DNA of 64,000 nucleotides from Veillonellaceae bacterium (GCA_012798135.1 JAAZNU010000028.1:21675-85674); one strand, 5' to 3'; shown: positions 9,310 through 19,280, counted from the first letter of the stretch. The notes: a model not told the origin generated them from the sequence alone. Program-made: numbers and translations.

Positions 9310-10254
9310 ATGAACGCAAAGGGACTGTCCCCGGCGGAAGAAAGCCTGAAAGACTTGCATGCAAAATTGCAGACTTTAAAGAAAGAACGAAATGCGCTGA
9401 TTCTGGCCCATAATTATCAATTGAACGAAGTGCAGGATGTGGCGGACTATGTAGGGGATTCCTATTATTTGAGCAAGGTGGCGGCAGAGCAAGTCTGCGA
9501 TGTGATCGTGTTCTGCGGGGTCCGGTTTATGGCGGAAACCGCGGCGATTCTGTCGCCGGAGCGCGAAGTGCTGTTACCGGAACCGACTGCCGACTGTCCG
9601 CTGGCCGACATGATTTCGGCATCCGACGTTCGGGCCCTGAAAAGCCGTCATCCAGGCGCGCCGGTTGTTTGCTATATCAATTCGACGGCGGAGGTCAAGG
9701 CCGAAAGCGATATCTGCTGCACTTCCGCCAATGCCGTCCGAATCGTGGCCGCTCTGCCGGATCAGAAAGTGATTTTTGTGCCGGACGAGAATTTGGGGCA
9801 GTATGTGGCCCGACAACTTCCGGGCAAAGAAATCGTGTTGTGGCCGGGGCATTGTCCGGTGCACGCTGGGGTCAGTCAGGACGACGTGAGGATTATGCGA
9901 AAAAAGTATCCGTCAGCGGAGTTCATGGTTCATCCGGAATGTCGGCCGGAAGTCTTGGCTTTGGCGGATTTTGTCGGGAGTACCGCCGACATCCTGAGGC
10001 AGGCGGAGCGTTCCGCCGCGCAGACGCTGGTGATTGGCACGGAAGTTGGCGTTTTGCATTCTTTGAAGCGGGACCGGGCGGAGCGTCCCGCGTTCATTTT
10101 GCAGCCTGGATTGGTTTGCGCCAACATGAAAAAAACCCGCTTGCAGCACGTGTATGACGCATTGCAATACAACCGCCATCGGATTCAGGTTCCGGAATCA
10201 CTCCGAGAACCAGCAAAACGTGCTATTTCCCGGATGCTGGAAATGGCTGGCTAA
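9310..10254 (+). CDS. nadA: Quinolinate synthase NadA
   Basis: A 314-residue quinolinate synthase, which condenses iminoaspartate with dihydroxyacetone phosphate in de novo NAD synthesis. The three cysteines that ligate its catalytic [4Fe-4S] cluster are visible in VFCGVRFMAET, VVCYINST and HPECRPEV, and the substrate-binding AHNYQLNEVQDVAD and GTEVGVLH stretches are present. AAGGAG precedes the ATG by about nine bases. It forms an operon with nadC 39 bp downstream. L-aspartate oxidase (nadB), the usual third member, is not in the operon or elsewhere in the window. Confidence 0.97.
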   Translation: MNAKGLSPAEESLKDLHAKLQTLKKERNALILAHNYQLNEVQDVADYVGDSYYLSKVAAEQVCDVIVFCGVRFMAETAAILSPEREVLLPEPTADCPLADMISASDVRALKSRHPGAPVVCYINSTAEVKAESDICCTSANAVRIVAALPDQKVIFVPDENLGQYVARQLPGKEIVLWPGHCPVHAGVSQDDVRIMRKKYPSAEFMVHPECRPEVLALADFVGSTADILRQAERSAAQTLVIGTEVGVLHSLKRDRAERPAFILQPGLVCANMKKTRLQHVYDALQYNRHRIQVPESLREPAKRAISRMLEMAG

Positions 10255-10293
10255 TGAACCGGGGAACAAAAAAGGGAAGGAGGCTGAAATGCG

Positions 10294-11124
10294 ATGAACC
10301 TTTTGGCATTGGATGAGTTGTTGTATCGCGCTTTGAATGAAGACCTCGGACAAGGGGATGCGACCAGTGAATCGATTTTTTCCGCCGATCATACATCGCA
10401 CGGATTTCTGTTGGCCAAACAAGATTTTGTGTTGGCGGGAAGAGGGGTGTTTGCCCGGGTCTTTGGGTTGCTGGATGCAAGGGTCGACGTGACTTTTTTT
10501 CGAAACGATGGCGAAGCGATCAACCAAGGTGAACGTTTTGCATGTATCGAGGGCCCGACTCTGGCCATTTTGTCCGGTGAACGGATTGCACTGAATTTTT
10601 TGCAGCACCTGAGCGGGATCGCCACGGAAACCCAAAGCTATGTGAAAGCCTGTGGCAATTCAGGCGCAATGGTTGTTGATACCCGCAAGACGACCCCGGG
10701 ACTGCGGATGCTTGAAAAATATGCGGTAACGGTCGGCGGCGGCAAAAATCACCGGTTTGGGCTGAATTCCATGATTTTGATCAAGGATAACCACATTCGG
10801 GCGGCCGGCGGGATTGAGCCGGCAGTGCGGCTGGTGCGCGCCAAATCGTCGCCGTTTCTGAAAATCGAAGTGGAAGCCGAGGAGCTTTCGCAGGTGCGGG
10901 AAGCGCTGGCCGCCGGCGTGGAGGTGATTATGCTGGACAACATGACGACGGAGATGATTGCGGAGGCCGTCCGGGTGATCAGTGGTCAGGCGTTGGTGGA
11001 GGTGTCCGGCAACGTAACCTGTGAACAGATCGAGACGTTGGCGGGTTTAGGCGTCGACATCATTTCGAGTGGCGCACTGACGCATTCGGTGAAAGCGGTC
11101 GACATTAGCCTGAAACTCGAATAA
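10294..11124 (+). CDS. nadC: Nicotinate-nucleotide pyrophosphorylase (quinolinate phosphoribosyltransferase) NadC
   Basis: A 276-residue enzyme converting quinolinate and PRPP to nicotinate mononucleotide, the step after NadA. Family landmarks include EDLGQGDATS, ALNFLQHLSGIAT, VVDTRKTTPGLR, KYAVTVGGGKNHRFGL and the C-terminal VEVSGNVT and ISSGALTHS phosphate-binding segments. GGAAGGAGG precedes the ATG. The gene ends the nad operon, 55 bp before a strong terminator. Confidence 0.97.
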   Translation: MNLLALDELLYRALNEDLGQGDATSESIFSADHTSHGFLLAKQDFVLAGRGVFARVFGLLDARVDVTFFRNDGEAINQGERFACIEGPTLAILSGERIALNFLQHLSGIATETQSYVKACGNSGAMVVDTRKTTPGLRMLEKYAVTVGGGKNHRFGLNSMILIKDNHIRAAGGIEPAVRLVRAKSSPFLKIEVEAEELSQVREALAAGVEVIMLDNMTTEMIAEAVRVISGQALVEVSGNVTCEQIETLAGLGVDIISSGALTHSVKAVDISLKLE

Positions 11125-11179
11125 TCGGGGGCCGCGACCATGATATAAAATGGGCTGGCAACGGATGAATAATGGACGA

Positions 11180-11229
11180 GGCGGTTAACTCTCCGTGTAG
11201 AGGTGGTTTAACCGTCTTTTTTTTTTTTG
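11180..11229 (+). terminator. Rho-independent terminator of nadA-nadC
   Basis: A stem of CGGTTAA (11182-11188) with TTAACCG (11208-11214), extended by flanking partial pairs (GACGG-type bases), is followed by about 12 consecutive T residues. Confidence 0.9.
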
Positions 11230-11362
11230 CCCGGAATGGAGAGCGGGTCAGCTTGGCCTGATGTCGTACGGCAGGATTTTGACGACGGATCGCAAATTTT
11301 ACACGAGAGAGAATCATGCTTCGTCGCAAAAACAAGAACGGCGGAAAACGAAGGAGCGTTCT

Positions 11363-14300
11363 GTGAACATTTTGCATTGTACAGCCTTGGGCGAGTCGAT
11401 GCTGCCCACGTTTATCCGGCGGCTGCAGGAAGCGGGTAAAGGCGCTGCTGCCGGGCGGACCGCACTGATACTGCCCAGTCCGTACCTGCTGGAGCAGGCC
11501 CGGAATCAGCTGCGATTGACGGATGTCGTCGCCTGGCAATTTCCCCGGATTCTGTCACTGGATGAATTGGCGGCGCATCTGGCCGGGCTGCGAAAAATCA
11601 GCCGTCTTGAACAGGAGCTGCTGATCGACGGCATTGTCCGGGAAACAGCGGCAGCCGGAGAATTTTCATATTTTGCGGACATTGCGGATTATCCTGGATT
11701 CATTACCGCTTTGTCCCGCCTGTTCGACGAGCTTAAAATGGCGGCGGTTACTCCGGCGGAACTGGCGGCGGCGATCGATGCGCTGGCGGGGGAAGTGGAG
11801 CGAAATTTGGCGCGGGATGAGGCGATTGTTGCCTTGTTCCAAGCGTACCAGGCGCGGTTGACCGAGCTATCTCTGGTGGATTTGGGCGGCATGTACGCAG
11901 CGGCAGTGAACAAATTAACGCAATCGGAGCGGCAGCTGCCGTTCGAACGGATTTTCATGGCGGAATTTTCGGTCCTGTCCCCTCTGCGACTGCAACTGGT
12001 GGATCGTTTGCAACGGCGGATGGACATGGAAATCGGCATTTGTTTCGAGAAGAACCGGCCGGGCGTATTCCGGTCGGTCGAGCCGGTCTATCAGGCGCTG
12101 GTGGGCATGGGATTCCGACCGGAGTTTTATTCGCCGCGTCCGCTTGCGGCAACGGCTTTGCAGCGGCTGCGCCGGGAACTGTTCGCGGAACGGCCGGCTC
12201 TTGGCGGGGAGGCCGCCGGGATCGGCGTTTTGTACAGTCCCAACCGGGCCAAGGAATTAACTGTGGTTGCCGATCGGATCAAGGAATTGCTGATCCAACG
12301 GGAAGTCGAGCCACGGGAGGTGGTGGTTGTTGTCCAGGACCCAGCGGCTTATCCGCATCTGCGCGCCGTCTTCGCGGAACGGGGGATTCCCGTGGACACG
12401 GCGGATGCGGCGCCAATTCAGGAAAAGGCGTTGCCCCGGCTGGTTTTTGCCTGGCTGCGACTGATCCGGGAACGGGGCAACCGGGACAGTCTGCTGGCCT
12501 TTGTGAAATCGCCATATGTGGCCGGGCGTCTGGAACTGGATGTGGATTTCTTCGAAGGCAGATTGCTGGAGGAAGTGATCCGGAACTGGGCGGAATGGCC
12601 GACCGCTCTGGAACGTCAGGCACCGGACGCGACGACGCAGGAAGAATGGCGCGGCAAGTGGCAAGAACTGCGACTGCGGGCGCAGGAGTGGGAGCGGCCG
12701 GTTGCCTGGGCTGAATGGGCGAGCCGTCTGCGCGATTTGTTGTCCTGGCTGGATTTGCCGGGGCAACTGCAACGGCTGCGCCGGGCCGACATTTTGTCCC
12801 TACCGGAAGTTCGCGCCGAATTGCAGTGCCTGGAGGAGGTACTGACGGCAGCAACGGCTCTGGAAAATCTGGCGGGAGTTTCCCCGACGGGCGACAACCT
12901 GCCGGTCATTGCCGATCTCGGCGACATGTTGCGGCAACTGTTGGGGGAAGCTACGGTCGCCCTGGTGGATCGGCAGGCGGCCGGCGTTCAGGTAGTGACG
13001 CCGGAAACCGGCAGTGGCATGAGTTTTAAGACGGTATTTATCCTGGGGCTGGCGGAAGGAGATTTTCCGGCGCCGCCCCGGGAAAGCTGGCTGTATGGCG
13101 ACCGGGAGCGACAAACACTGGGCGAAGCCGGTGTGCTGTTGCGAACCGCCAATGACCGGGCGGCGGCTGCCGATTTTTCCTTCGCGCTGGCAGTGGCCAT
13201 GGCCACGGAACAGCTTTGGCTAAGCGCCCTCGTGGACAACGAAACATTGCCTTCCCGGTTTGTGGCCGAAGTGACCCGGCTGTTTGTCGCCGACGCCGTT
13301 CCCCAGCATTCCTTTGCCCTTGCCGAGGTGGTGGCGACGCGGCCTTCGCGGGTCTGGAGTCTGCCCGAGTTGCTTAAGGCGAGCCTGCATCATGTCTGGA
13401 CCGGGTCGGCGGAGGCGGCGGAGTGGATGGACAGTTACGTCGCTTTGTCGAAACTGATGCCGGCAGGCCTGACGGAGCGGGCCCGCGTGGAGTCGGAACG
13501 CACTGGCGCCTATGCCGGAACGATCGACCGGAATTTGCTGGATATCAGCCGGTTCAGCCCTTCGGCGCTGGAACAGTACGCCGCCTGCCCATTCGTCTAT
13601 TTTGCCATGACGGTCATGGAACTCGGTGAGTGGCAACCGGCGGTGGAAGGGTTTGACGTATTGTCGGCCGGCTCGGTGTGGCACGAGGTGTTGGCCGGCT
13701 TTTTGGGCAGGTATCGCGGTCGTCTCTTGCGGGGGGCCGACCGGCAGCATTATGAGGCGGAACTGTCGACGCTATTGTCGGCGGCGGTGGCCAGACTGGA
13801 GCGCCAGGGGCGTCTGACTACCGATGCATGGTGGCAGTTTGAACAGCCGCGCTGGGAGCAGGCCCTGCGCGATTGGCTGGCGGATGAACTGACGCGGCAG
13901 GAGCAGCAGCCACAGTGGCGGGCTAGCTATTTCGAGTGGGCGTTCGGCTCGGCAGCCCGACCCGGCAGCGATCCGGCTTCGACCGAACAACCGTTGCTGC
14001 TGACGACGGAGAGCGGCGAGAAGGTCGAAATTCAGGGGAAAATCGACCGGATCGATCTGGACGGCGGCCGACTGCGCGTGATTGACTACAAGACGGGCAA
14101 GCCGCCCGCGCGTAAACAACTGGAACAGGGGCTGCGGTTGCAGGTTCCGCTGTATATGCTGGCGGTGGCGCAACTTCTGGCCGGACAAGACGAAACGGCG
14201 GTCGAGGGATTGTATCGGCAGGTGGGCAAGGCCGCTACCGAACTGGGAATTCCCGGCGGGAAGCTGCCGCAGCCGGAATTGCTGGCGCTGACCCGGGAAG

Positions 14301-14446
14301 CGACCCTGCGTTACGTCGCCGGTATTCACGCCGGCAACTTTCCGGCGCAGCCGGCGACTTCTTGTCCAGACTGGTGCCCGGCCCGGCGATTTTGCCGTCG
14401 GTCGGCGGATTCGGCGGCAGAGACGGAGGACGCAACGGATGAGTAA
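11363..14446 (+). CDS. addB: AddB-like helicase/nuclease subunit (PD-(D/E)XK nuclease)
   Basis: GTG 11363 is chosen because GAAGGAG lies seven bases upstream; the longer in-frame start at 11261 adds 34 unlikely residues. The 1027-residue product has an inactivated helicase-like body and a C-terminal RecB-family nuclease with GKIDRIDL, VIDYKTGK, and four cysteines (AACPFVYF plus CPDWCPARRFC) of the AddB iron-sulfur type. The N terminus has no GxxGxGKT Walker A, unlike Bacillus AddB. With AddA it should process double-strand DNA ends for RecA-dependent repair. Stop and addA start overlap by eight bases. Confidence 0.85.
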   Translation: MNILHCTALGESMLPTFIRRLQEAGKGAAAGRTALILPSPYLLEQARNQLRLTDVVAWQFPRILSLDELAAHLAGLRKISRLEQELLIDGIVRETAAAGEFSYFADIADYPGFITALSRLFDELKMAAVTPAELAAAIDALAGEVERNLARDEAIVALFQAYQARLTELSLVDLGGMYAAAVNKLTQSERQLPFERIFMAEFSVLSPLRLQLVDRLQRRMDMEIGICFEKNRPGVFRSVEPVYQALVGMGFRPEFYSPRPLAATALQRLRRELFAERPALGGEAAGIGVLYSPNRAKELTVVADRIKELLIQREVEPREVVVVVQDPAAYPHLRAVFAERGIPVDTADAAPIQEKALPRLVFAWLRLIRERGNRDSLLAFVKSPYVAGRLELDVDFFEGRLLEEVIRNWAEWPTALERQAPDATTQEEWRGKWQELRLRAQEWERPVAWAEWASRLRDLLSWLDLPGQLQRLRRADILSLPEVRAELQCLEEVLTAATALENLAGVSPTGDNLPVIADLGDMLRQLLGEATVALVDRQAAGVQVVTPETGSGMSFKTVFILGLAEGDFPAPPRESWLYGDRERQTLGEAGVLLRTANDRAAAADFSFALAVAMATEQLWLSALVDNETLPSRFVAEVTRLFVADAVPQHSFALAEVVATRPSRVWSLPELLKASLHHVWTGSAEAAEWMDSYVALSKLMPAGLTERARVESERTGAYAGTIDRNLLDISRFSPSALEQYAACPFVYFAMTVMELGEWQPAVEGFDVLSAGSVWHEVLAGFLGRYRGRLLRGADRQHYEAELSTLLSAAVARLERQGRLTTDAWWQFEQPRWEQALRDWLADELTRQEQQPQWRASYFEWAFGSAARPGSDPASTEQPLLLTTESGEKVEIQGKIDRIDLDGGRLRVIDYKTGKPPARKQLEQGLRLQVPLYMLAVAQLLAGQDETAVEGLYRQVGKAATELGIPGGKLPQPELLALTREATLRYVAGIHAGNFPAQPATSCPDWCPARRFCRRSADSAAETEDATDE

Positions 14447-17400
14447 TTTCACGGCCGAACAACTGGCCGCCATTGAAACGCTGCATTGCAATCTGCTGGT
14501 CAAAGCTGGCGCAGGAGCCGGTAAAACCCGGGTGCTGGTGGAACGCTATATTCGTATCCTGGCGACTGGCGCCGCGTCTACCGACGGCATCGTCGCTATC
14601 ACTTTCACCCGGAAGGCGGCCCGGGAGATGAAAGAGCGAATCCGGGCGAAAGTCGATGACATGCTGACTACGGCGGATTCCGAAGAGTGGAAGCGTTGGC
14701 GCGAGGTAGCCAATCGGCTCGATACAGTGGCCATTTCCACGATCCATTCTTTATGCAGCCGCATTTTGCGGGAACATCCCGCCGAAGCCGGAGTGGATCC
14801 GGAGTTCGGGCTGCTGGAGGATGCGCGGGCTAAAGAGCTCCTGGACGAGGTTTGGCAGGAAACGCTGACGCAGGCGGCAAGCCAGGCGGCGTCCTGGCTG
14901 ACGCGGTTGCTGGCGGTGTATTCGCCGGTCCAGGTGCGGGAAGAAATGCGACCGTTATTTGACAAGGTTCTGTCAGAAGGACTGGTGGGGCCGGATCTGG
15001 AGCAGTCGCTCTGGCCGGTCGGCGAGCGGGCGGATGGGCGACGGGCGGCGGCAAGCCGCCTGAAACTGGCATATCGTGAACTGTTCGATCTCGCGGCGAC
15101 AGCCAAAAAGAAAACCGCGTCGCAGGATCGCCTGCAGTCTCTGCGCGAGCAATGGCCGACGATTGAGCGGATTATTGATGGCGCGGATGGAGACCCGGAT
15201 CAGCTGGACGAGTTGGAAACGGCGTTTCGCAATTTACGCGGCGGCGCAGATCTGGGCGAAGCGCTGCGGGAACGGAAACGGGCCGCCGAAGCCCTCCGGG
15301 GGGCGATCCTGGACCGGACGGCGCTTCAGTTATTGCCGGATTTGTGTGAGCTGTTCCGCTTGGCCGGCGCCGAATGGAACCGCTTGAAACGGGTCGGGCG
15401 GATGTTGACCTATGATGACCTGGAAGCGGAGACGGAACGGTTGCTGCTCACCCATCCGGAAATTTGCGACCGATATAATCGGCGCATTCGGTTTTGGTTG
15501 GTGGATGAATGCCAGGATATCAACGAGCGGCAGCGTAGCATCATTTATCTGCTGGCCGGCGGCGATCCGCAGCAATTAACAGGGACGGGCCTGTTCGCGG
15601 TCGGTGATGTCAAGCAGTCGATCTATCGGTTCCGGGGGGCCGATGCTCGGGTTTTCGGCAGGGTTGAATCGGATGTGCGGGCCAGCGGCGGGCAGGTCAT
15701 CGAACTGCTGGATAATTTTCGCTCGCAGCCGGAGTTGGTATCGGCTTTCAATGACTTTTTCGGCGAACTGATGCCGGCGACCGTGTGCGAGGACGACACT
15801 GATGGCGCGGATGCCGTGGAATACCGGCAGCTGCAAGGAAGAAAGCAACTGGACGGGCACGCACGGATTGATTTGTGGGTGCTGGATGGGGCCGAAGGCG
15901 CCGGCGGTGATCCCCGGGAACGGGAAGCGGCCATGATCGCCCGTCGGGTTCGGGAAATGGCGGAGTCAACGGAGCGGCCGGTGCAATATCGGGAAATCGC
16001 CGTCCTGCTACGGGCGTTTACCGACGTCGTAGCCTACGAACAAGCCTTTGCCAGGACGGGCGTTCCTTACTATGTGGCCGGCGGCCGCGGCTTTGCCGGA
16101 CGTCAGGAGATTTCCGATGCTTTGGGTCTGTTGCAGTTTTTGGATAATCCCCGGAATGAGTCGGCGTTGTTCGGGCTCCTGCGCTCGCCGTTTTTCCTGG
16201 TCTCCGATGAAGGGTTGTTGCTTCTGCGTCGAGCCGGTGCTGCCGAGGGGCTTTGGGCGGGTCTCGGCCTGGCGGCAACGGTGCCCGGTTTGTCGGCGGC
16301 GGACCGGACCGCCGCGCTGCGGGCTCGTCCATTGCTTGAACGGTGGTTGGCCCGACGGGGCTTCCTGACGCCGGCGCAACTACTGCGGGAATCTTTCGCT
16401 GCCACCGGTTTTGACATTTTGCAGTTGACGCAATTTATGGGAACGCGCCGTTATGCCAATCTGCAGAAGCTGCTGGAGATGGCAGAAACGTTTATGCGGG
16501 ACGAGCCGGGCGGTATTGCCGATTTTTTGTCCTATGTGGAATTGCGGGCCGCTGACGAAGGTGAAGCCGAAATTGACAGTGAAATGGGCAATACGGTCCG
16601 GATTATGACGATTCACAAGTCCAAAGGACTGGAATTTCCGGTGGTGATTGTGCCGGACCTGCAGCGAAAATTTAATTCGTGGTCGCAGCTGTCGGTGTTT
16701 GTTCGTGGAATCGGCGTGGGCCTGAAGCTGCCGGATCGCCAGGGAAACCTCCGGGAATCGGCGCGGTTTCAGCGGATTGCCCGCACCGACACCGCCCTGG
16801 AACGGGCGGAATTGAAGCGGTTGCTGTATGTCGCCCTGACTAGGGCGGAACAACGGATCATTCTTTCCGCCGTTGCCAAGACGACCAAAACCGAGAAAAC
16901 TCTGCGCAATGCATCCGGCTGGCTGGACTGGGCCCGGCATCTGTTCGGCTTGAGCGGCTCACCCCGGCAATGGCCGGCGGAAACCTGTCTGGGCAACACT
17001 TGTCTACATGTCTGCCTGGACGAGGAACCGGCCACAGGATCGGCGGCTGCGGCCAAACCTTTTAAAAACCTGACGGATTTAGCGGCCGCGGTGGAACTGT
17101 CGACGGATATCCGGCGCAACCTGGCGGCGATTTCGGTGCGGCAAACCCGCCCCCTGTTGTTGTCGCCCTCGTCGTTGGGCGAGTTCGCCGAATGTCCTCG
17201 CCGTTATTTTTACGCTCATGTTTACCACTTGCCGGTTCCACCGGATTTGGCGGCGTCGACCGATCAGCACCGGGAAGCCAGTGAAGCGACGGCATCGGTG
17301 TCAATCGCGCCGCGCGACCTGGGAACCGCTTTTCACCGCTTCATGGAATTACTGCCGAGCTTTCGGGACTGGTCGGAGGCCTTGCAACAAGCATTGCGGG

Positions 17401-17942
17401 ATTCGCTGCCGCCGCAGCTCCGACAAGAGGCTGGCGCTCTGATGCAGCAATGGGCAGGTCATTATGCCGATAGCGCCCTGTATGCGGAAAGTGCCTCAGT
17501 GAGTGCGGATCTGCGGGAATGGCCGTTCAACTTTCGGCTGCTGACTGCGGCCGGAGCGCTGCCGGCGGTATGGCTTTCAGGGCAGGCAGACCGGGTTTTG
17601 TTTTACCCGGATGGAACGCTGGGGATTATCGATTACAAAACCGATCAATTGACAACGGCAAGCTTGCAGCAAAAAACCGCCCATTATCGTCTCCAGCTTG
17701 CGGGGTATGCGCTGGCGGCTCGGGCGGTGTTTGGCCTACCGGTTCGGGATGCCCGGCTGTATTTTGTCCGGCTCGGACATACTGCGTCAATCGATACCGC
17801 TACGCCGGAGTTGGCGACGGCGGAACATGAGTTGCGCGAGTTGGCCGAATTTCTTCGCAACCACACGGAAGAAGCCGATTACGGCTGCCGGCTCTCCCAC
17901 TGTCCGGTATGTCCGTTCCAGACGATCTGTCTGAAAGAATGA
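14439..17942 (+). CDS. addA: AddA-like ATP-dependent helicase/nuclease subunit
   Basis: A 1167-residue UvrD/RecB-type helicase: Walker A AGAGAGKT at residues 23-30, Walker B WLVDECQD, motif III-like GDVKQSIYRFRGAD, late motifs MTIHKSKGLEFP and LLYVALTRAEQR. A C-terminal PD-(D/E)XK nuclease shows GQADRVLF and IIDYKTD. Unusually for AddA the nuclease domain also carries the cysteine pattern of an iron-sulfur nuclease (FAECPRRYF near residue 924 and CRLSHCPVCPFQTIC at the end). GGAGG precedes the ATG and the gene is translationally coupled to addB. It provides the motor and one nuclease for double-strand break resection. Confidence 0.92.
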   Translation: MSNFTAEQLAAIETLHCNLLVKAGAGAGKTRVLVERYIRILATGAASTDGIVAITFTRKAAREMKERIRAKVDDMLTTADSEEWKRWREVANRLDTVAISTIHSLCSRILREHPAEAGVDPEFGLLEDARAKELLDEVWQETLTQAASQAASWLTRLLAVYSPVQVREEMRPLFDKVLSEGLVGPDLEQSLWPVGERADGRRAAASRLKLAYRELFDLAATAKKKTASQDRLQSLREQWPTIERIIDGADGDPDQLDELETAFRNLRGGADLGEALRERKRAAEALRGAILDRTALQLLPDLCELFRLAGAEWNRLKRVGRMLTYDDLEAETERLLLTHPEICDRYNRRIRFWLVDECQDINERQRSIIYLLAGGDPQQLTGTGLFAVGDVKQSIYRFRGADARVFGRVESDVRASGGQVIELLDNFRSQPELVSAFNDFFGELMPATVCEDDTDGADAVEYRQLQGRKQLDGHARIDLWVLDGAEGAGGDPREREAAMIARRVREMAESTERPVQYREIAVLLRAFTDVVAYEQAFARTGVPYYVAGGRGFAGRQEISDALGLLQFLDNPRNESALFGLLRSPFFLVSDEGLLLLRRAGAAEGLWAGLGLAATVPGLSAADRTAALRARPLLERWLARRGFLTPAQLLRESFAATGFDILQLTQFMGTRRYANLQKLLEMAETFMRDEPGGIADFLSYVELRAADEGEAEIDSEMGNTVRIMTIHKSKGLEFPVVIVPDLQRKFNSWSQLSVFVRGIGVGLKLPDRQGNLRESARFQRIARTDTALERAELKRLLYVALTRAEQRIILSAVAKTTKTEKTLRNASGWLDWARHLFGLSGSPRQWPAETCLGNTCLHVCLDEEPATGSAAAAKPFKNLTDLAAAVELSTDIRRNLAAISVRQTRPLLLSPSSLGEFAECPRRYFYAHVYHLPVPPDLAASTDQHREASEATASVSIAPRDLGTAFHRFMELLPSFRDWSEALQQALRDSLPPQLRQEAGALMQQWAGHYADSALYAESASVSADLREWPFNFRLLTAAGALPAVWLSGQADRVLFYPDGTLGIIDYKTDQLTTASLQQKTAHYRLQLAGYALAARAVFGLPVRDARLYFVRLGHTASIDTATPELATAEHELRELAEFLRNHTEEADYGCRLSHCPVCPFQTICLKE

Positions 17943-17945
17943 CGG

Positions 17946-18614
17946 TTACAGGGATAAAGTGTCACCGGGGTTCATGATATGGACTGGAATCTTGAAGCGG
18001 TGCTCGACATCCTGCTTAAAGGCGTCCGGTGATTGGGCGATGACCGGCCAGGTATTGTAGTGCATGGGCACGACCAGTTTGGGGTGGAGCAATTGGACGG
18101 CTTCCGCGGCATCCGATGGGCCCATGGTATAGTTGTCGCCGATTGGCACCAAGGCGACGTCGATGGCCTCCAGACGCCCTAATAGGGCCATGTCACTGAA
18201 CAAGGCGGTATCACCGGCATGATAGAGGGTTTTGCCATGAAACTGGATAATAAAACCGCAGGCATGTCCCCCAGGCAACCCTGCCCCGTGAAAGGCGGGC
18301 GTAATCCGGACAAAGCCAAAATCGAAGTTGTGCTTGCCGCCCAAATGCATGCCGTGGGCCTGAACTCCTTTCTCGGCGCAGAACCGGGCCACTTCGGCGG
18401 TGGATATGACGGTGGCGTTATTGCGCTTGGCAATGCTGACGGCATCGCCGATATGGTCTTCATGAGCATGCGATACCAGCACATACCGGCAGTCGATTTG
18501 TTCGGCCTTCGCGGCTGCCAGTGGGTTGCCGGTCAGAAAAGGATCGATAATCAGCGCATTGTTTCCTTCTTTCAGCATGAAACAGGCATGACCTAAAAAT
18601 TTCAGTTCCGGCAT
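17946..18614 (-). CDS. UPF0173 family metal-dependent hydrolase (metallo-beta-lactamase fold)
   Basis: A 222-residue protein with a metallo-beta-lactamase fold. The metal-binding HxHxDH motif appears as SHAHEDH, with a further His in GHACGFII, Asp in YHAGDTALF and His in MHYNTWP, so a two-metal centre should form. AAGGAGG precedes the ATG. Members of UPF0173 are widespread but their physiological substrate is not established. The stop lies only three bases from the convergent addA stop. Confidence 0.9.
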   Translation of the reverse strand: MPELKFLGHACFMLKEGNNALIIDPFLTGNPLAAAKAEQIDCRYVLVSHAHEDHIGDAVSIAKRNNATVISTAEVARFCAEKGVQAHGMHLGGKHNFDFGFVRITPAFHGAGLPGGHACGFIIQFHGKTLYHAGDTALFSDMALLGRLEAIDVALVPIGDNYTMGPSDAAEAVQLLHPKLVVPMHYNTWPVIAQSPDAFKQDVEHRFKIPVHIMNPGDTLSL

Positions 18615-18724
18615 TTTGGAAGACCTCCTTAAAATGTTATTGATGTACTAATTCGATTTTTTATTTCAATCCCCTCTTGGCGCCGGCGTTTTTCATCAGC
18701 CAATGCGGACTTAACGCTGAAAAT

Positions 18725-18754
18725 GTGACACCTATGCAAGGAGCATGCTATAAT
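18725..18754 (+). promoter_or_regulatory. Promoter of universal stress protein gene
   Basis: GTGACA at 18725-18730 and TATAAT at 18749-18754 are 18 bp apart, with a TGC extended -10 immediately before TATAAT. Confidence 0.7.
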
Positions 18755-18796
18755 TAAATGCGGAAGATTCCGTTAATTTGAAAGGAGGGCTTGGAA

Positions 18797-19240
18797 ATGT
18801 CACAACTGAAAAAAATACTCGTGGCGTATGATGGGTCTCAACAGAGTAAACAAGCGTTGAATTGGGCCATTGATTTAAGCCTCCTGTCCGGTGCGCAGGT
18901 TGCAGCGGTAAAAGTGTTTGAAGGCAGCCGGCTGTATCCGGCGGTTACGGAAACCGGCGGCCGGGAATTGGCGAGGTTGTTGGATGAAATCCGCCAAGAA
19001 GACCAGCGACTCATGGATGAGGTTGCCAAATCCGGCAAACAGCGGGGCGTGGATGTAAAGTGCGATATTCTGCAGGGGAATATCGCCGAGCAGATCCTCA
19101 AATACGCCAAGGATTATAAGTATGACCTCATTGTGGCCGGAACTAAGGGGCATGGTGCTCTGGAGCAATTGCTAATGGGCAGCGTGACGCGCAACTTGGT
19201 CAGCTTGTCCCGGATTCCGGTTTTGGTGGTCAAGGAGTAG
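18797..19240 (+). CDS. Universal stress protein (UspA family)
   Basis: A 147-residue single-domain UspA protein. ATG 18797 is preferred over TTG 18791 because AAAGGAGG lies eight bases before it. It starts with KKILVAYDGSQQSKQAL and ends with the nucleotide-binding signature GTKGHGALEQLLMGSVTRNL, matching the ATP-binding Usp subgroup (G-x2-G-x9-G-[ST]). It is monocistronic, with its own promoter and terminator. Usp proteins help cells survive growth arrest and stress; the specific role here is unknown. Confidence 0.93.
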   Translation: MSQLKKILVAYDGSQQSKQALNWAIDLSLLSGAQVAAVKVFEGSRLYPAVTETGGRELARLLDEIRQEDQRLMDEVAKSGKQRGVDVKCDILQGNIAEQILKYAKDYKYDLIVAGTKGHGALEQLLMGSVTRNLVSLSRIPVLVVKE

Positions 19241-19247
19241 TCCGGTT

Positions 19248-19280
19248 AAACTCCGCCTATTGCGACAGGGCGGAGTTTTG
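19248..19280 (+). terminator. Rho-independent terminator after usp gene
   Basis: AAACTCCGCC (19248-19257) pairs with GGCGGAGTTT (19269-19278) and is followed by TTG. The stem is 10 bp and perfect; the T-run is short. Confidence 0.8.
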
